The notes under the pieces were generated by a model that had not been told where the DNA came from, did not search any database, and saw nothing but the letters and a program-made list of their open reading frames with translations. DNA of 34,102 nt from Viridothelium virens (taxonomy: Eukaryota; Ascomycota; Dothideomycetes; Trypetheliales; Trypetheliaceae): assembly GCA_010094025.1 (NCBI GenBank), contig ML991900.1, forward strand, positions 1 to 34,102, given 5' to 3'. Shown piece by piece: positions 1-9,860 of the stretch; position 1 is the first letter of the stretch, and each line of letters opens with the position of its first letter. Both the position numbers and the translations under genes were made by a program.

Positions 1-275
1 AAAGTGGTGGTGGAGCTATAATGAATTGAAAGGGTGGAGCGTAGGATGTGGAGAGCCTGCAGGAGAGGGTGGCCTGCAGGAGGTGGGCCGGACGTATATC
101 GTATGCTGTCATTCCCGCGCGCGATATGCAGGGTCATCCTCAGCTTGGCGCGAATCCCTGTCCAACCTTCCAGAGTGCGGCTTGCAGCTTCTCAACCCAA
201 TTCTTTGATTGCAAATCCTCGAAAAATAGGGCGAATGGACCCAAAGTAGCATCAATGTATGCAGACCCTGCGTAG

Positions 276-283
276 TATAAAAA
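276..283 (+). promoter_or_regulatory. TATA-like box upstream of the SDR gene
   Basis: A TATAAAAA stretch lies about 110 bp before the start codon of the downstream oxidoreductase gene, a usual spacing for a fungal core promoter. A pyrimidine-rich leader follows it. The assignment rests on sequence and position only. The rest of 1-392 shows no convincing coding sequence. Confidence 0.4.
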
Positions 284-392
284 GAAGACATCATGCCTTC
301 AAGGTTTCTCAGATCCTCTATTCTTTGTCTGAGATTCTTCTTAAACCAAATTCCTCGAGGTCAATTCTCACCATCGACTAAAAGAAGGCGCA

Positions 393-1140
393 ATGGCAGC
401 AAAGCCCGTTGTGCTTGTTCTCGGAGCTGGACCTAGGATCGGTGCCTCCGTTTCTGAGAAATTTGCCAGTAATGGCTACAGGGTCGCTATTGCGTCCAGG
501 AAAGGCTTGAAGACAACCGACGGGATTCTCTCCCTCAAAGCAGACTTTGCCAAGCCCGACTCGATCCCGGCACTGTTCAGCGCAGTCAGAGCCGAATTCC
601 GTGCCTCTCCCAGCGTCGTCATCTACAACGCGGCGGCGCTCACGAGCACTCCCGATAAGGACTCCATGTTTTCAATACCAGCTGAGAGTGTTGCCTCAGA
701 TTTGAGTGTTAACACTGTCAGCCCTTACGTCGCAGCGCAGCAGGCTGTCAGTGGATGGGAGACGCTGCCGAAGGAGACCAAGAAGACGTTCATATACACC
801 GGCAATATCATGAACGTCTCCATCGTGCCCATGCCGCTGATGATGGATTTAGGCATGGGGAGGTCGGCGTCCGCATTCTGGATCGGCGTTGCCGATGCGA
901 TGTACTCGGCCCAAGGGTTTCGGTAGGTCTCTCAAAGTGAAGCTCCGCGTGGACTGTTTCTGATATACGCGTTTCGCCAGATTCTTTTACGCAGATGAGC
1001 GTCACGGAGACGGCAAGTTCAAGGGCCAGACGCTTGACGGCTCCGCACATGCCGAGTTCTATACACAGTTGGCAAATCATGAGAACGTTCCGTGGCACGC
1101 GACGTTCGTGAAAGGCAACGGTTATGTCAAATTTGAGTAG
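393..1140 (+). CDS. Short-chain dehydrogenase/reductase-like protein (2 exons)
   Basis: The gene encodes a 229-residue Rossmann-fold oxidoreductase of the SDR superfamily, probably cytosolic and NAD(P)-dependent. An intron at 923-980 (GTAGGT...GCCAG) joins exon 393-922 to exon 981-1140 in frame. Residues 6-17 carry a beta strand followed by GAGPRIG, the nucleotide-binding glycine motif. An Asn-Ala-Ala-Ala segment follows in the middle. The second exon adds a tail beginning FFYADER, typical of an uncharacterised fungal SDR group. The classic catalytic Tyr-x-x-x-Lys is not evident: the expected area reads LGMGRSAS, so it may be an atypical or non-classical member. The 3' end converges with the Zn2Cys6 gene, 111 bp away. 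The substrate is unknown. Membership of the RiPP cluster to the right is possible but unsupported, because 5 kb and a decayed stretch lie between them. Confidence 0.85.
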
Positions 1141-1251
1141 TAAATCGAAGAAGAAATGAGAACATACCAAAAGTAAATATCAGATGACTCTCATAGATAA
1201 GGACTCAATCAAGTGCCCTGAAAGCAATTGAAATGCTGTATGACTGCTCCT

Positions 1252-3039
1252 TTACAACAGTAGTATTACATCGCCTTGGCTTCTGAAGCACGCTGCAAGG
1301 TCGCGGGTCGTAATATCTCCTACGTCCCTACTTTGCCATACATTCTCCATAATCCTAAGCGCCTTATGTACAGTGCCGAAGACGCTTAGGGGCAGTGGGT
1401 CCACCATTCGGCGCAATTGAGTCTCCTGAGCTGGTTCCGCAAGACAGCCTGCGACGCAAAATGGCCACACCATCGTACGCAGCATTGCCGGCGGCGATAT
1501 CGTACTCAGCAGCTCGATGATTCGATCGACGTTATGACGTACGTCAGCGCTGGCAACCTGCCATCCAGACACAACAACAGATAGGTAAATGAGCGCTGCA
1601 TGAGCCCAGACACGCGTAATCAGGTAGCCCTGGATGGCGGGTATTTCTGATGGCTGGTAGGCAGATGCTGCGACAACATCCAGCAGCCCGCTACTCTCTT
1701 TCGGATCAACTGCGGGTTCGGATTCGGCCTCCAAGCGTCTGAGATGGGCTAAAAGCGGCTCTTTGATAGCCATAGCACGGTGAGCCAGCTCAATGACATC
1801 GAGGCTCCCGGCTACCCTACATCGCTGTTTCCACGCATCAAGCGTAGCTACCTCGCTGATTCCTAGCAAGACTAGATTTTGGACCCCAATAACAGCCTCG
1901 AGATTGATAGGAGATTCGGTACCTTCGCTTCCTTTCAGAAGGCTAAGGTGGTACTCGTAGAGTCTGGGTTGCTCTTGAAGCATTGTGCTGGCAATAATAT
2001 CATCTAATATCACTAAAGCAGAGGAGAAACGAAAGGCAGCTTGTTCAGCAGTTGGAAGCTGGACAGATTGTGTGGACAAGGTCGATGACGACGGGCCTAG
2101 ACGGCTCACGACAGCATTAAAGCGTGTATCGTGCCCTACCGATTGCTCTGTACCAACACTGTCGAGCAGCTGTGTAAAAAGAGCCAGAGCGGCATTGAGG
2201 TGTACCTGCCAGCTATCAAAGCTCAAGACGGCAGTCTCGAATCGTTGCAGCTGCATGATGCTTGCCATGATCCGTACAGCGCCGTGTAGATGTTCTGCAA
2301 TATGTGAGTCACTGATAATCTGCAGTGCTTGCCTCAGTACCCCAAAGGCATCACCGGTTTGTGTGAGTACTTTCTTCCAAGCCGCTTCATCACCAGTCGT
2401 TCCCCACGCGAAAGAAAAATAGAAGCTCTGACAGAGAATGGCTTTCCGTACTAATGGCCTTCTTATCATCATCTCTAAGATCCAGGCTTTGCCGCCTTGG
2501 AGGAGGGGGGGGTGGTAGAAAGGGAACAGGAAAGGAAGCACTTTTTCTAGGTAGAACATCAAGAGGGCAGTGTCAGATCCTTCGAAGACCATGCGTCCGC
2601 ATGCATCCTGGCTTCTATGGATGCCGTGAACTGCGTGTTGGACCCCGAGCCAGGACGTCTCCGGGGGTAGCTCTAACTCATTATTGTGAACCTCTGGAAT
2701 TGCTTTTAAGAGATCACATATCGGAGCTGCCGCACTCCTGAGCGTATTGTTTGGTAATGCTGTCAGTTGGCCAGTTGTAGCTTCGGCATGTGAGATGTAG
2801 TCGCCAGAGACGTTAAACACACGCTCCCCACGTCGGGAATGCGCCCTTTCTTTGACCTCGCGTTTGAGCTGCTGAGCCATCTCTTCTTGCTTCACACTAC
2901 CGTCCATCCACTCCGGTCTATTGTGTTGGTCGTTATGGCATGTGATACCGAGTGCAGTGCACGCATCACATACAGGGTAATTCTCATCGCATTTCTTCCG
3001 CCGAACTCGGCACGTCCAGCAACCATCGGATGTCCTCAT
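1252..3039 (-). CDS. Zn2Cys6 fungal transcription factor
   Basis: A single open frame encodes 595 residues. Residues 7-34 form a binuclear zinc cluster with spacing C-x2-C-x6-C-x6-C-x2-C-x6-C and the basic stretch RVRRKK between the second and third cysteines, the usual DNA-binding module of Gal4-type regulators. The long helical remainder ends with a Trp-Pro-Phe-Cys-Val-Ala-Gly-Cys segment and a C-terminal helix. These resemble the fungal-specific transcription factor domain 2 (PF11951) found in acr-2-like proteins. The start is the first ATG, 6 codons before the first zinc ligand. It lies head-to-head with the small gene at 3637 and converges with the SDR gene. Such factors often sit in secondary-metabolite loci, so a role in regulating neighbours is plausible but inferred. 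Confidence 0.9.
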   Translation of the reverse strand: MRTSDGCWTCRVRRKKCDENYPVCDACTALGITCHNDQHNRPEWMDGSVKQEEMAQQLKREVKERAHSRRGERVFNVSGDYISHAEATTGQLTALPNNTLRSAAAPICDLLKAIPEVHNNELELPPETSWLGVQHAVHGIHRSQDACGRMVFEGSDTALLMFYLEKVLPFLFPFYHPPLLQGGKAWILEMMIRRPLVRKAILCQSFYFSFAWGTTGDEAAWKKVLTQTGDAFGVLRQALQIISDSHIAEHLHGAVRIMASIMQLQRFETAVLSFDSWQVHLNAALALFTQLLDSVGTEQSVGHDTRFNAVVSRLGPSSSTLSTQSVQLPTAEQAAFRFSSALVILDDIIASTMLQEQPRLYEYHLSLLKGSEGTESPINLEAVIGVQNLVLLGISEVATLDAWKQRCRVAGSLDVIELAHRAMAIKEPLLAHLRRLEAESEPAVDPKESSGLLDVVAASAYQPSEIPAIQGYLITRVWAHAALIYLSVVVSGWQVASADVRHNVDRIIELLSTISPPAMLRTMVWPFCVAGCLAEPAQETQLRRMVDPLPLSVFGTVHKALRIMENVWQSRDVGDITTRDLAACFRSQGDVILLL

Positions 3040-3636
3040 TGCGCTGGTCTGATAAGGAGGTTGAAGCCGATTTCAATACATCGCACGACGGATCCGGTCT
3101 CAGAGACAGCCTATTTGTTCTAACTCAAGCGTTGCGCTCGTGGAACGAAACCAAAGAATTGCTGCTGGAGTCCTTGCGAAGGGATGTGCAACAAATACAG
3201 TTGAAAGCGTACTCTAGGACCACGGAATGCTGCGCCACATCATGGAAGGGGAGGCTGACCAGCCTCGCAAGCCCCTGCTGACATAATCTTTACCCTATCG
3301 ATTCAGGCGTCAGAATTACAGAAATTGTCCTAGTAGTTTGCTTCAATTCGTCTCAAGCTGTATAATCGACCTACACGTCAGAGATTTCCCAAAAATAGCA
3401 TCGAAATGGGACAATCACGAAGACACCTGATGAGCGCCTTTCCCTGTGCTGCACCTCTTCTTGTGCGTTTGTACTCTCGTTTGTACTTTCGTTTGTACTT
3501 TCAGCCTCAACCCCTCTCTTGTGTGTTACTTCGTTTCTGTAGATCCTGTGAGTGCTAGAGCACAGCATTGATTCCCTTGAATACCCTCACATTTGTCAGT
3601 ACGCACCAGAGCAGTCGCGATCTTGACTTCAGCGTT
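3040..3636. promoter_or_regulatory. Divergent intergenic region between regulator and small gene
   Basis: This interval separates the start codons of two divergent genes and must contain both promoters. No ATG-initiated ORF of convincing composition is present. It holds a short 12-bp tandem repeat (listed separately) and CT-rich tracts near the right-hand start. No operator can be assigned from sequence alone. Confidence 0.4.
3466..3501 (+). repeat. 12-bp tandem repeat, 3 copies
   Basis: Three consecutive copies of CGTTTGTACTYT are present, the second and third identical and the first differing at one base. It lies about 135 bp upstream of the ATG at 3637, within the divergent promoter. It may be a binding-site array or a simple minisatellite. 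Confidence 0.7.
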
Positions 3637-4149
3637 ATGGCTCTGAGACTCAGAAACGTGAACGCCTCCATGACTGGTGCAACCTCAGGAAGCGTCTCTG
3701 CTGGCCTTCAACATGATGCTGACCGTTCCGGAAGTATTCAAAATAGTTCACCAAAGCCTCGTACCGGCTCTACCTTCCTCATCAAACTTGCCTCGTCCGG
3801 AGAGTTTATTACACTGTTTGAGGGGCAGATTGTGCTAGCTCTACCTCATGGGCGCGAATCTCACTGGATGTGTGTGGGAGATGAGGAATGGTCTGGCTTC
3901 AAAAATCTTATCTCGGGAAGATTTCTGGGTCGCGACGAACACTGGAGACTGGTGTGCGATCAAAAGTGGCATAGAGAATGGGAGAAGTTTCGTGTTAAGG
4001 AGAGGCGCGGAGGAGGAAGTGTCTTGATCATGAAACATTGGTCCACACTTCGGCCCATAGGCACAAAGATGGAAAACGACGTGGAGAAGTTGGCCATGAT
4101 CGAGAATTGGGAATCTGACGAGATGATCTGGGAATTTATCGAGGCCTAG
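3637..4149 (+). CDS. Conserved hypothetical protein, fascin/beta-trefoil-like fungal family
   Basis: The gene encodes 170 residues with no intron. The ATG at 3637 is preferred because the frame upstream of it has no ATG back to 3568. Residues 1-45 are Ser/Thr-rich and probably disordered. A compact domain follows with Trp-rich segments: HWMCVGDEEWSGFKN, then SGRFLGRD, then a Trp-x3-Trp-x2-Phe pair, ending in WEFIEA. In established fungal proteins this pattern (SG-x-FLG-x-D, ending in WEF) marks an uncharacterised small family likely to adopt a beta-trefoil or fascin-like fold. That assignment is from memory of the pattern, not a search. No signal peptide or membrane segment is seen. The biochemical role is unknown. 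Confidence 0.7.
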   Translation: MALRLRNVNASMTGATSGSVSAGLQHDADRSGSIQNSSPKPRTGSTFLIKLASSGEFITLFEGQIVLALPHGRESHWMCVGDEEWSGFKNLISGRFLGRDEHWRLVCDQKWHREWEKFRVKERRGGGSVLIMKHWSTLRPIGTKMENDVEKLAMIENWESDEMIWEFIEA

Positions 4150-4309
4150 CTTCTGGGACTTTTAATGACGTTCGGGATTCTCTGACGTCTTCCGTTGATG
4201 AAAGAAATCTCCTTGGTGGAAAAATTTCCTATACTGAGGTCTTACTGGCCTACCTACCCATAGCATGTAAGTATTGACGTTATCTGATCTCCCTGACTAG
4301 GGGTACGTA

Positions 4310-4490
4310 CCTTACGGCGGCTGGGGGGTTCCTCAACAGGTAATCAATACAATATTATTTCGAATTCACTGTTAAGACCTTGTCGGACCATGTTAACACC
4401 GCCTTAACATGGGCCAACATGGTCATAACAGCTGAACTGAGGTAACATTGTATTGATTACCTGTTGAGGAACCCCCCAGCCGCCGTAAGG
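4310..4490. mobile_element. 181-bp MITE with perfect 44-bp terminal inverted repeats
   Basis: Bases 4310-4353 and 4447-4490 are perfect reverse complements, starting CCTTACGGCGGCTGGGG. The element is flanked by TA on both sides (4308-4309 and 4491-4492), the duplication made by Tc1/mariner/pogo-type transposases. The 93-bp interior contains smaller palindromic words (CCATGTTAA and TTAACATGG) and no ORF. It is therefore a non-autonomous miniature inverted-repeat element. The perfect match between its arms suggests recent insertion or recent amplification. Confidence 0.9.
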
Positions 4491-6116
4491 TATGTTACGG
4501 AAGCGAGAATCGATACATTCTATTTTGGCAGGTTGGCATTTGGAGCACGGCTTCACTTGGAGGTAGTCATTAGAGCGGCTCCAGAGGCAGTCTCATCCCT
4601 ACTCAATAAGTTTTTGTAACTTCTATTACCTTCTAGGTCCTAGAATCCACTCTCTTCTCTCATTCCATAACAAAGTCAGACACTGGTTGGGTAAGTTGAC
4701 GGTTTGACAGGCATTCTCTCCGTCTTTACTGTAACATAGCCCCAGGTTCGACATTATCTGAGAGGTATTGCCTCTTCCGGTTTCTAGAGGGCAACATCCA
4801 GGAGTTTTGTTCATAAGTCCCGGAACGACAAATACCCGAAACCCCCAAGAGTACAAAGGAGACCACCAAACGTATTTGCCTTCGTTATCTATGGATTGAC
4901 AGTCTATGCACCAAGTGCGATAGCTCAACGCTTGCGCGATACAAGTATTCTGACTGAGCAAGCAAAATCTCATGCGACCTACTGTAAAGTATCTCATGAA
5001 GGTGTTGTTTCTCCAATAACGATAAGTTACTGAACTTATCACCTTCCATCGGCGGGGACGGCCGAACGTCCTGACTTACGGTTGCACCACATTAAGAATG
5101 TCGCACTTAGCAGCGCAAAGCACCGAAATGCAACATGACCAGGACTTTGGATGCGTCTTAGCTTACCAGGTGCGTAAATTCAGCAGTCGGTAAGAGATGA
5201 CGTTATTGAATTTCTTATCATTTTCCTTCTCTCAGCACACATGTCGGAATAGGCTTGTCTTCCTGCAGGGCCGACCCGCTCTGGTGGGATGCGGCATTTG
5301 CAAGCATCTGGGGCTTTTCTCCTCCAGGATAATGCTGAACAAGACCAGTAGCTGAAATTGCCCATTGATACACCTTGTGGAGTTTTTGCAATCCCATTGG
5401 AGTGGGCACCGCCGGCCCCCCAGCCTTAGCAAGGTCCTCAGTGTCTGAGAAAACTCAGTCCTGTGCTTGCGCGATTTCCAGGGTAATGTTCTACTTCTCT
5501 AAGAGTCACGACTATTTCCATCCTCAGCTACGTAAGCCTTGCATCAAGGACCCTGTTCCAGCTTCAAACCCAGAGGCCCATGAAATTGTGCGAGGTATAC
5601 CTTCATAGATATTCTCGTCGGTGTAGTGATGCGGTCATGCGGTGAAACGATAGAAATACTGACCAAGCAGTATGGCGATCGGCAGCGTTCGCGCAATAGG
5701 CAGCAGCAGCAACACGAGACCGATAACGACATGGACCAAGAGAATTGATTTTTTGAACAATACTTATGCTGGGATCAACAACTCACTTTTTTCATTTGCC
5801 TGACAGCCCATGCAATCCGCCGCATATGGCGTCCACCGCATAGAACAGTGCTGGGGGGTGCTGACCTATAGGGTAGCCATGCCTGAGAGGCTACCCGCAA
5901 AGAGCCGTATGGTTGAGCGTTCTCTCCGCCGCCAACATAAGGCACAGAGGCGACCGGCGCAGTGCTGGCTCTACCCCATCTACTGTCTTTGACCCGACAC
6001 GACCTTGCTTCTCTCCGCTTCTTATTCCTTGCTTGACTATCCATTCATTGCAGCTTTCAGTCCATGAACTTGCATCATTCCTCATTTCATTTCATGAGCT
6101 CCAAAGCTCATCTCCA
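4491..6116. other. Gene-poor interval with possible decayed fragments
   Basis: No gene is supported here. The minus-strand frame at 4626-5042 opens only with GTG and has no recognisable domain. On the minus strand between about 5760 and 5220, short open stretches have protein-like composition, for example a hydrophobic segment VHVVIGLVLLLPIARTLPIA near 5720. They are broken by stops and frame changes and may be remnants of a lost gene. The last few hundred bases before 6117 must contain the promoter of the membrane-protein gene. Confidence 0.45.
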
Positions 6117-7315
6117 ATGCGAGCCATGGAGTCCAGCTATACAGCAGCATTTATGGATATATCACGAAGTGAGGTTCTCGCTATGGGCATAGTGTTTCCC
6201 ATCATGGATATCTTGGCAGTTGGACTGCGGCTTCACGCAAAACGAGTACGATCAACGTCATACGGAATCGATGACTGGTTGATTGTAGCTTCGTTGATTA
6301 TCGCTTGCGGTTGTGCCTCCCTTCTTATCACAGGTGTTGCAACCGCAGGATTTGGTATGAGGTCTCCCGGCACAACTTCTCTATCTGGGTACGAAGAATC
6401 TGATCCGGTCTTACTCGCTACGAAACGACTTGCTGTTTGTATGAACTGGATGCAATTGTGGACTCTAGGACTTTCGAAGCTCTCGGTGCTCTCCTTCTAC
6501 CGGAGCATTTTCGTGACCAGGACTTTTAGACTTCTCTCTTGGATCATGATATTTATTGTCGTTGCATGGGTCCTTGGTGGCTTCTTCGCTGTTGCTTTCC
6601 AATGCGGACCGCGTATCGAACTATTGTGGTCCTCCGCTAAAAGCACGAAAGCCCATTGCAAGTCTGGTAAAGATGTCGCGTTTGGCTTCTCCATTCCAGA
6701 TGTAATCATAGACCTCTTGATTCTCTGCATGCCGATCTACTGGGTGAGTAACACTTGACATGAGTTTTCATCAAGGTCTAATAACCACAGACCCTAAGTC
6801 TGCAAATGTCGAAGAAGAAGCGAGCAGCCGTTCTAGCAGTCTTTCTCTTCGGTGCCCTGACGGTAATCGCAAGTATCGTGAGGTTAGCATTCTATATCAA
6901 GCTCTATCCGACCATAAAATTGTTTCCGAATCAGCTGGGCGTGCAGACTACTATCGTATATTGGAGCATGTTCGAGATTGGATTGTCGATAATTGCTGCC
7001 TGTCTACCTACTTTCTGGCCTTTGTTCACACGACATTATCCAGAGCGACTTGGTTACTCGCTCAGGAATCTGATGACTAGTATTCGCTCTCGCTCTTCAG
7101 GAGGATCTCGATACTCTCAGCGTCACGCTCACCTCGAAAGCTCATCTGAAACAACCTTTCCACCTAAAGTTGAAGGTAGTGATGGCTATGGTGTAGAGGT
7201 CAATGCTGTGCCAAGAGCTAGGCGACCCAGTATTGATAATGACGGTGGAATTTTTGTTACAACTGGTCTTACTAGGCAAGAATCTGTGCCAAACATTCCC
7301 AAGTCCATGGTATGA
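6117..7315 (+). CDS. Rhodopsin/SAT4-type seven-helix integral membrane protein (2 exons)
   Basis: The gene encodes 383 residues. The intron at 6744-6790 (GTGAGT...CACAG) falls in phase 0. ATGs at 6117 and 6126 are the candidate starts; the frame extends upstream without a better ATG. The protein shows about seven hydrophobic segments. The sequence YGIDDWL after the first loop, the GFGM element, a Cys-Gly-Pro in the extracellular loop and the long polar Ser/Arg-rich cytosolic tail are typical of the fungal rhodopsin domain (SAT4/PTH11-related) membrane family. An N-terminal CFEM domain is absent. The role of these proteins is mostly unknown; some act as receptors, and many lie beside biosynthetic clusters. 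It is co-directional with the UstYa gene 424 bp downstream, so it may belong to that locus. Confidence 0.88.
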
Positions 7316-7624
7316 GTGTGACTACCTGCTGTGGTCTCTGAGGATTGAGACGAGTCTGAGGCTCAGCATGTTCAGCGTCTTCTTTGCAGGAAACAATGTA
7401 ACAGAGGCCACCATGGTTTTAGAAGTACTGGTTTTGTAAGTTTGAGGGTATTGTGTAGCGGTAAATATCGTCAAAAGCTTGTCGAACCATTGCTTGGTAT
7501 ACTTGAAAATTATCGTGTCAGCCTTCAGGAAATGCATGATGACTGCATAAGGCATATACTGCCGTGTGATGGACCCATCAAACAAGACCCGGGGTGACCT
7601 TGTCCAAGTTGTAACGGCAGATCT

Positions 7625-7630
7625 TATAAA
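7625..7630 (+). promoter_or_regulatory. TATA-like box upstream of the UstYa-like gene
   Basis: A TATAAA lies about 110 bp before the ATG at 7739, at a spacing similar to that of the SDR gene promoter. The assignment rests on motif and position only. Confidence 0.35.
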
Positions 7631-7738
7631 GTGCCAAGCTCACTCCTGAAGACGCTCATACCTTCATAGGACTCCAGTTCTCGTTTTGTGCCGGCTCTTT
7701 ACATTGGAAAGCGTCCTCGATATCGTTTCTGACTCATC

Positions 7739-8674
7739 ATGTCCAAGGAGCAATTGCTCGGACGACCGTCATTCTCCCTTTCTGACGGGGACTCCCAGGA
7801 GTATGGTAAATTCAAGCTGCGTACTGAGGGGCGGTATACTGTTTTTAACAGTGTAATTGTACTCATCTTCTCTTTCTGTCTCCTGCTTTCAATCACGGGA
7901 AACATTCTCCTCTTGAAGCATCCAATTTCTCATAGAAATGCCCAAACGTCCAGTCAATGCCCATCTCGCTATAGTAAGTTGCTACATAACTCATCTGAGC
8001 GGTCTCGCTGACCGTCTTCAGGTGGCTTGGGTTTCGATAAGGGGGTAACCTACCACACCCAGACCGACTATTGGGGAGATAACGAGACTCTCGCAGACGA
8101 GTTGTGGGAGAGCATTGACACAGCACCCATGGTCATTGCACTCTCGTATGAAGAGGCCTACAAACGAGGTCTTTCGTGGTCCGTTCCCTGGTTCTGGGAT
8201 GATGACAAGGGTATCTACCTGGTCAAAGCATTTCACTCCATGCACTGCCTCGTGAGCCGCTCTTTCAGTCTCTCTGGAGCTTTTACTGATCGAGATTTGC
8301 AGAAATTACTCCGCAAGGCAATTAGAGACTACGCGTGGAATCGGGATAATCCCGTGCCTCTATTTCACGTAGATCATTGCCTCGACAGCTTACGGCAAGA
8401 TATCAGATGCAAAGCCGACGATACCCCCATGCCCTCTGTCAATGAGGCGCACAAGACTGGTGACGGTCAGATACTGGAATGTCGTGACTGGGATGGTCTC
8501 GTTGCATGGGCACGTCATCCGGACAGGCATTCGTGCTTCGAGCATATTAACGAGTACAAAGATCCAGTGCATAAGTTGGAGCAGTTTGCCTTCTGTCCGA
8601 CGGATCATCCCAGCCATGGTGTGATGACTAGGTACTTTGAGAAGTTTGGTCACAAGGATGCATTTGCCGAATAG
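7739..8674 (+). CDS. UstYa-family (DUF3328) oxidase-like protein (2 exons)
   Basis: The gene encodes 295 residues. An intron at 7974-8021 (GTAAGT...TTCAG) splits codon 79. A single membrane span covers residues about 33-59 after a short polar N-terminus, giving a type II membrane anchor with the rest lumenal. The two family-defining HxxHC motifs are present: HSMHC at residues 150-154 and HVDHC at 194-198, the latter followed by LDSLRQ and then a C-terminal cysteine region. In ustiloxin, phomopsin, asperipin-2a and cyclochlorotine pathways, UstYa-type proteins carry out oxidative cyclisation or hydroxylation of the peptide, probably with a metal bound by the His residues. The repeat-type precursor lies about 1.2 kb downstream on the same strand, so this is a candidate maturase for that peptide. 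All key residues are intact. Confidence 0.92.
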
Positions 8675-9860
8675 TCTAGATCTTGCTGCACAATGAGGCG
8701 CAGATTGTTGGATATTGCGAAGGGCCTTTTAAGATGTATCGGTATAGTATTGGCCAATCACTCACAGCCGTTTGGGGTATGCATGTGATTCTGCGTGTCA
8801 GCAGCACTTTTAGGCAAACGTAGCTAATGAGGCATCAACTTCGAAAGCCCTCTTGCCTTTTCCGCCTAGCATCAGAGCAGCCGATACTTGCCTTCGAGAA
8901 TTTTTGTTGCACTGAGCGGCAGAAGAGATGGGAGCGATTGGGAGAACGTATCCTGTCACACACACCCAGTCCTATAGTTGTTTCGGTGACAACTATGACA
9001 ATTGCAGATAAGGTACAGAGATCGTAGCTGTTGCTCAATCGATTCCGCGTTCGCGGGTCATGTCTGTCTCAGCAATAGAATAGGGGTCCTTATCTGTACA
9101 ATAACAGTCGACGGAGCGGCCCCTACCTTGTCACGGCTCGTCTGTGCTAGCGTGCACTAAAAGCCTCGATTGGAGTATTTTGGAAGGGGGTTGAAGTGAT
9201 GTTGTATTGCGCGGCGTTGTCAATCGAGCTCTGGATTCTATACATAGAGTAACTCTAGCGTTACCGTACCAGAAATTCGTGTCTTTGCTTTTCAAGCGAT
9301 CGACGGCTGGCACGGCCGGGAGCCGGAACCCTGGCCGGGAACGGCTGCGCTACCTCTAAGCTCGTGCCGCACTCAACGCCTCTCCTTACTTTGCTTGTAA
9401 CTCGGCCCTTCAGTTATCATACCTTCCTTGCTTCTCTTATTTGCGCAGTCCTATCACGATCACGATCACGACTAGGCTAAATTCCAGCTCGCTGCATCCT
9501 CCAGCCCACAAGGCAACAGCTCTGCATCCTCCATCCAAGGCACCCGCAATCGCTGCATTTGCCTCAAACATGCCGCATGTGGTGCAGAGGAAGTCTGACC
9601 GACGCGTGTTATTGAGGTCTTCACCGTTCATATAGAGCATGGATTATCACGCATGCGCGGATTTTCTTATTGGTGCCTGCCCAGGGAGTCACTCGACTCC
9701 GTTGAACCATGTAGCCATTTTGGTCGGGGATGCTGGAGGAAGAGAGGCCCCTTGCAAGTACAGTTAAAACTCCTGAGCAACCCATCTGATTCTCCATCAA
9801 AACCACGCAGACTTACTTCTTATTAATTCTGGTCCTACACAACTTCAATCTTGATTCATC
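8675..9860. other. Intergenic region between UstYa-like gene and peptide precursor
   Basis: About 1.2 kb with no convincing ORF. It contains a small TCACGA triplicate at 9454-9471 and two copies of CTGCATCCTCCA near 9490-9530. The right end must carry the precursor promoter, but no clear TATA box was seen there. Confidence 0.5.

Noticed and set aside
4626-5042. Minus-strand open frame of 138 codons, cysteine-containing
   Set aside because: It opens with GTG, its first internal ATG is 15 codons in, and no domain or signal peptide is recognisable. Composition matches the spacer around it.
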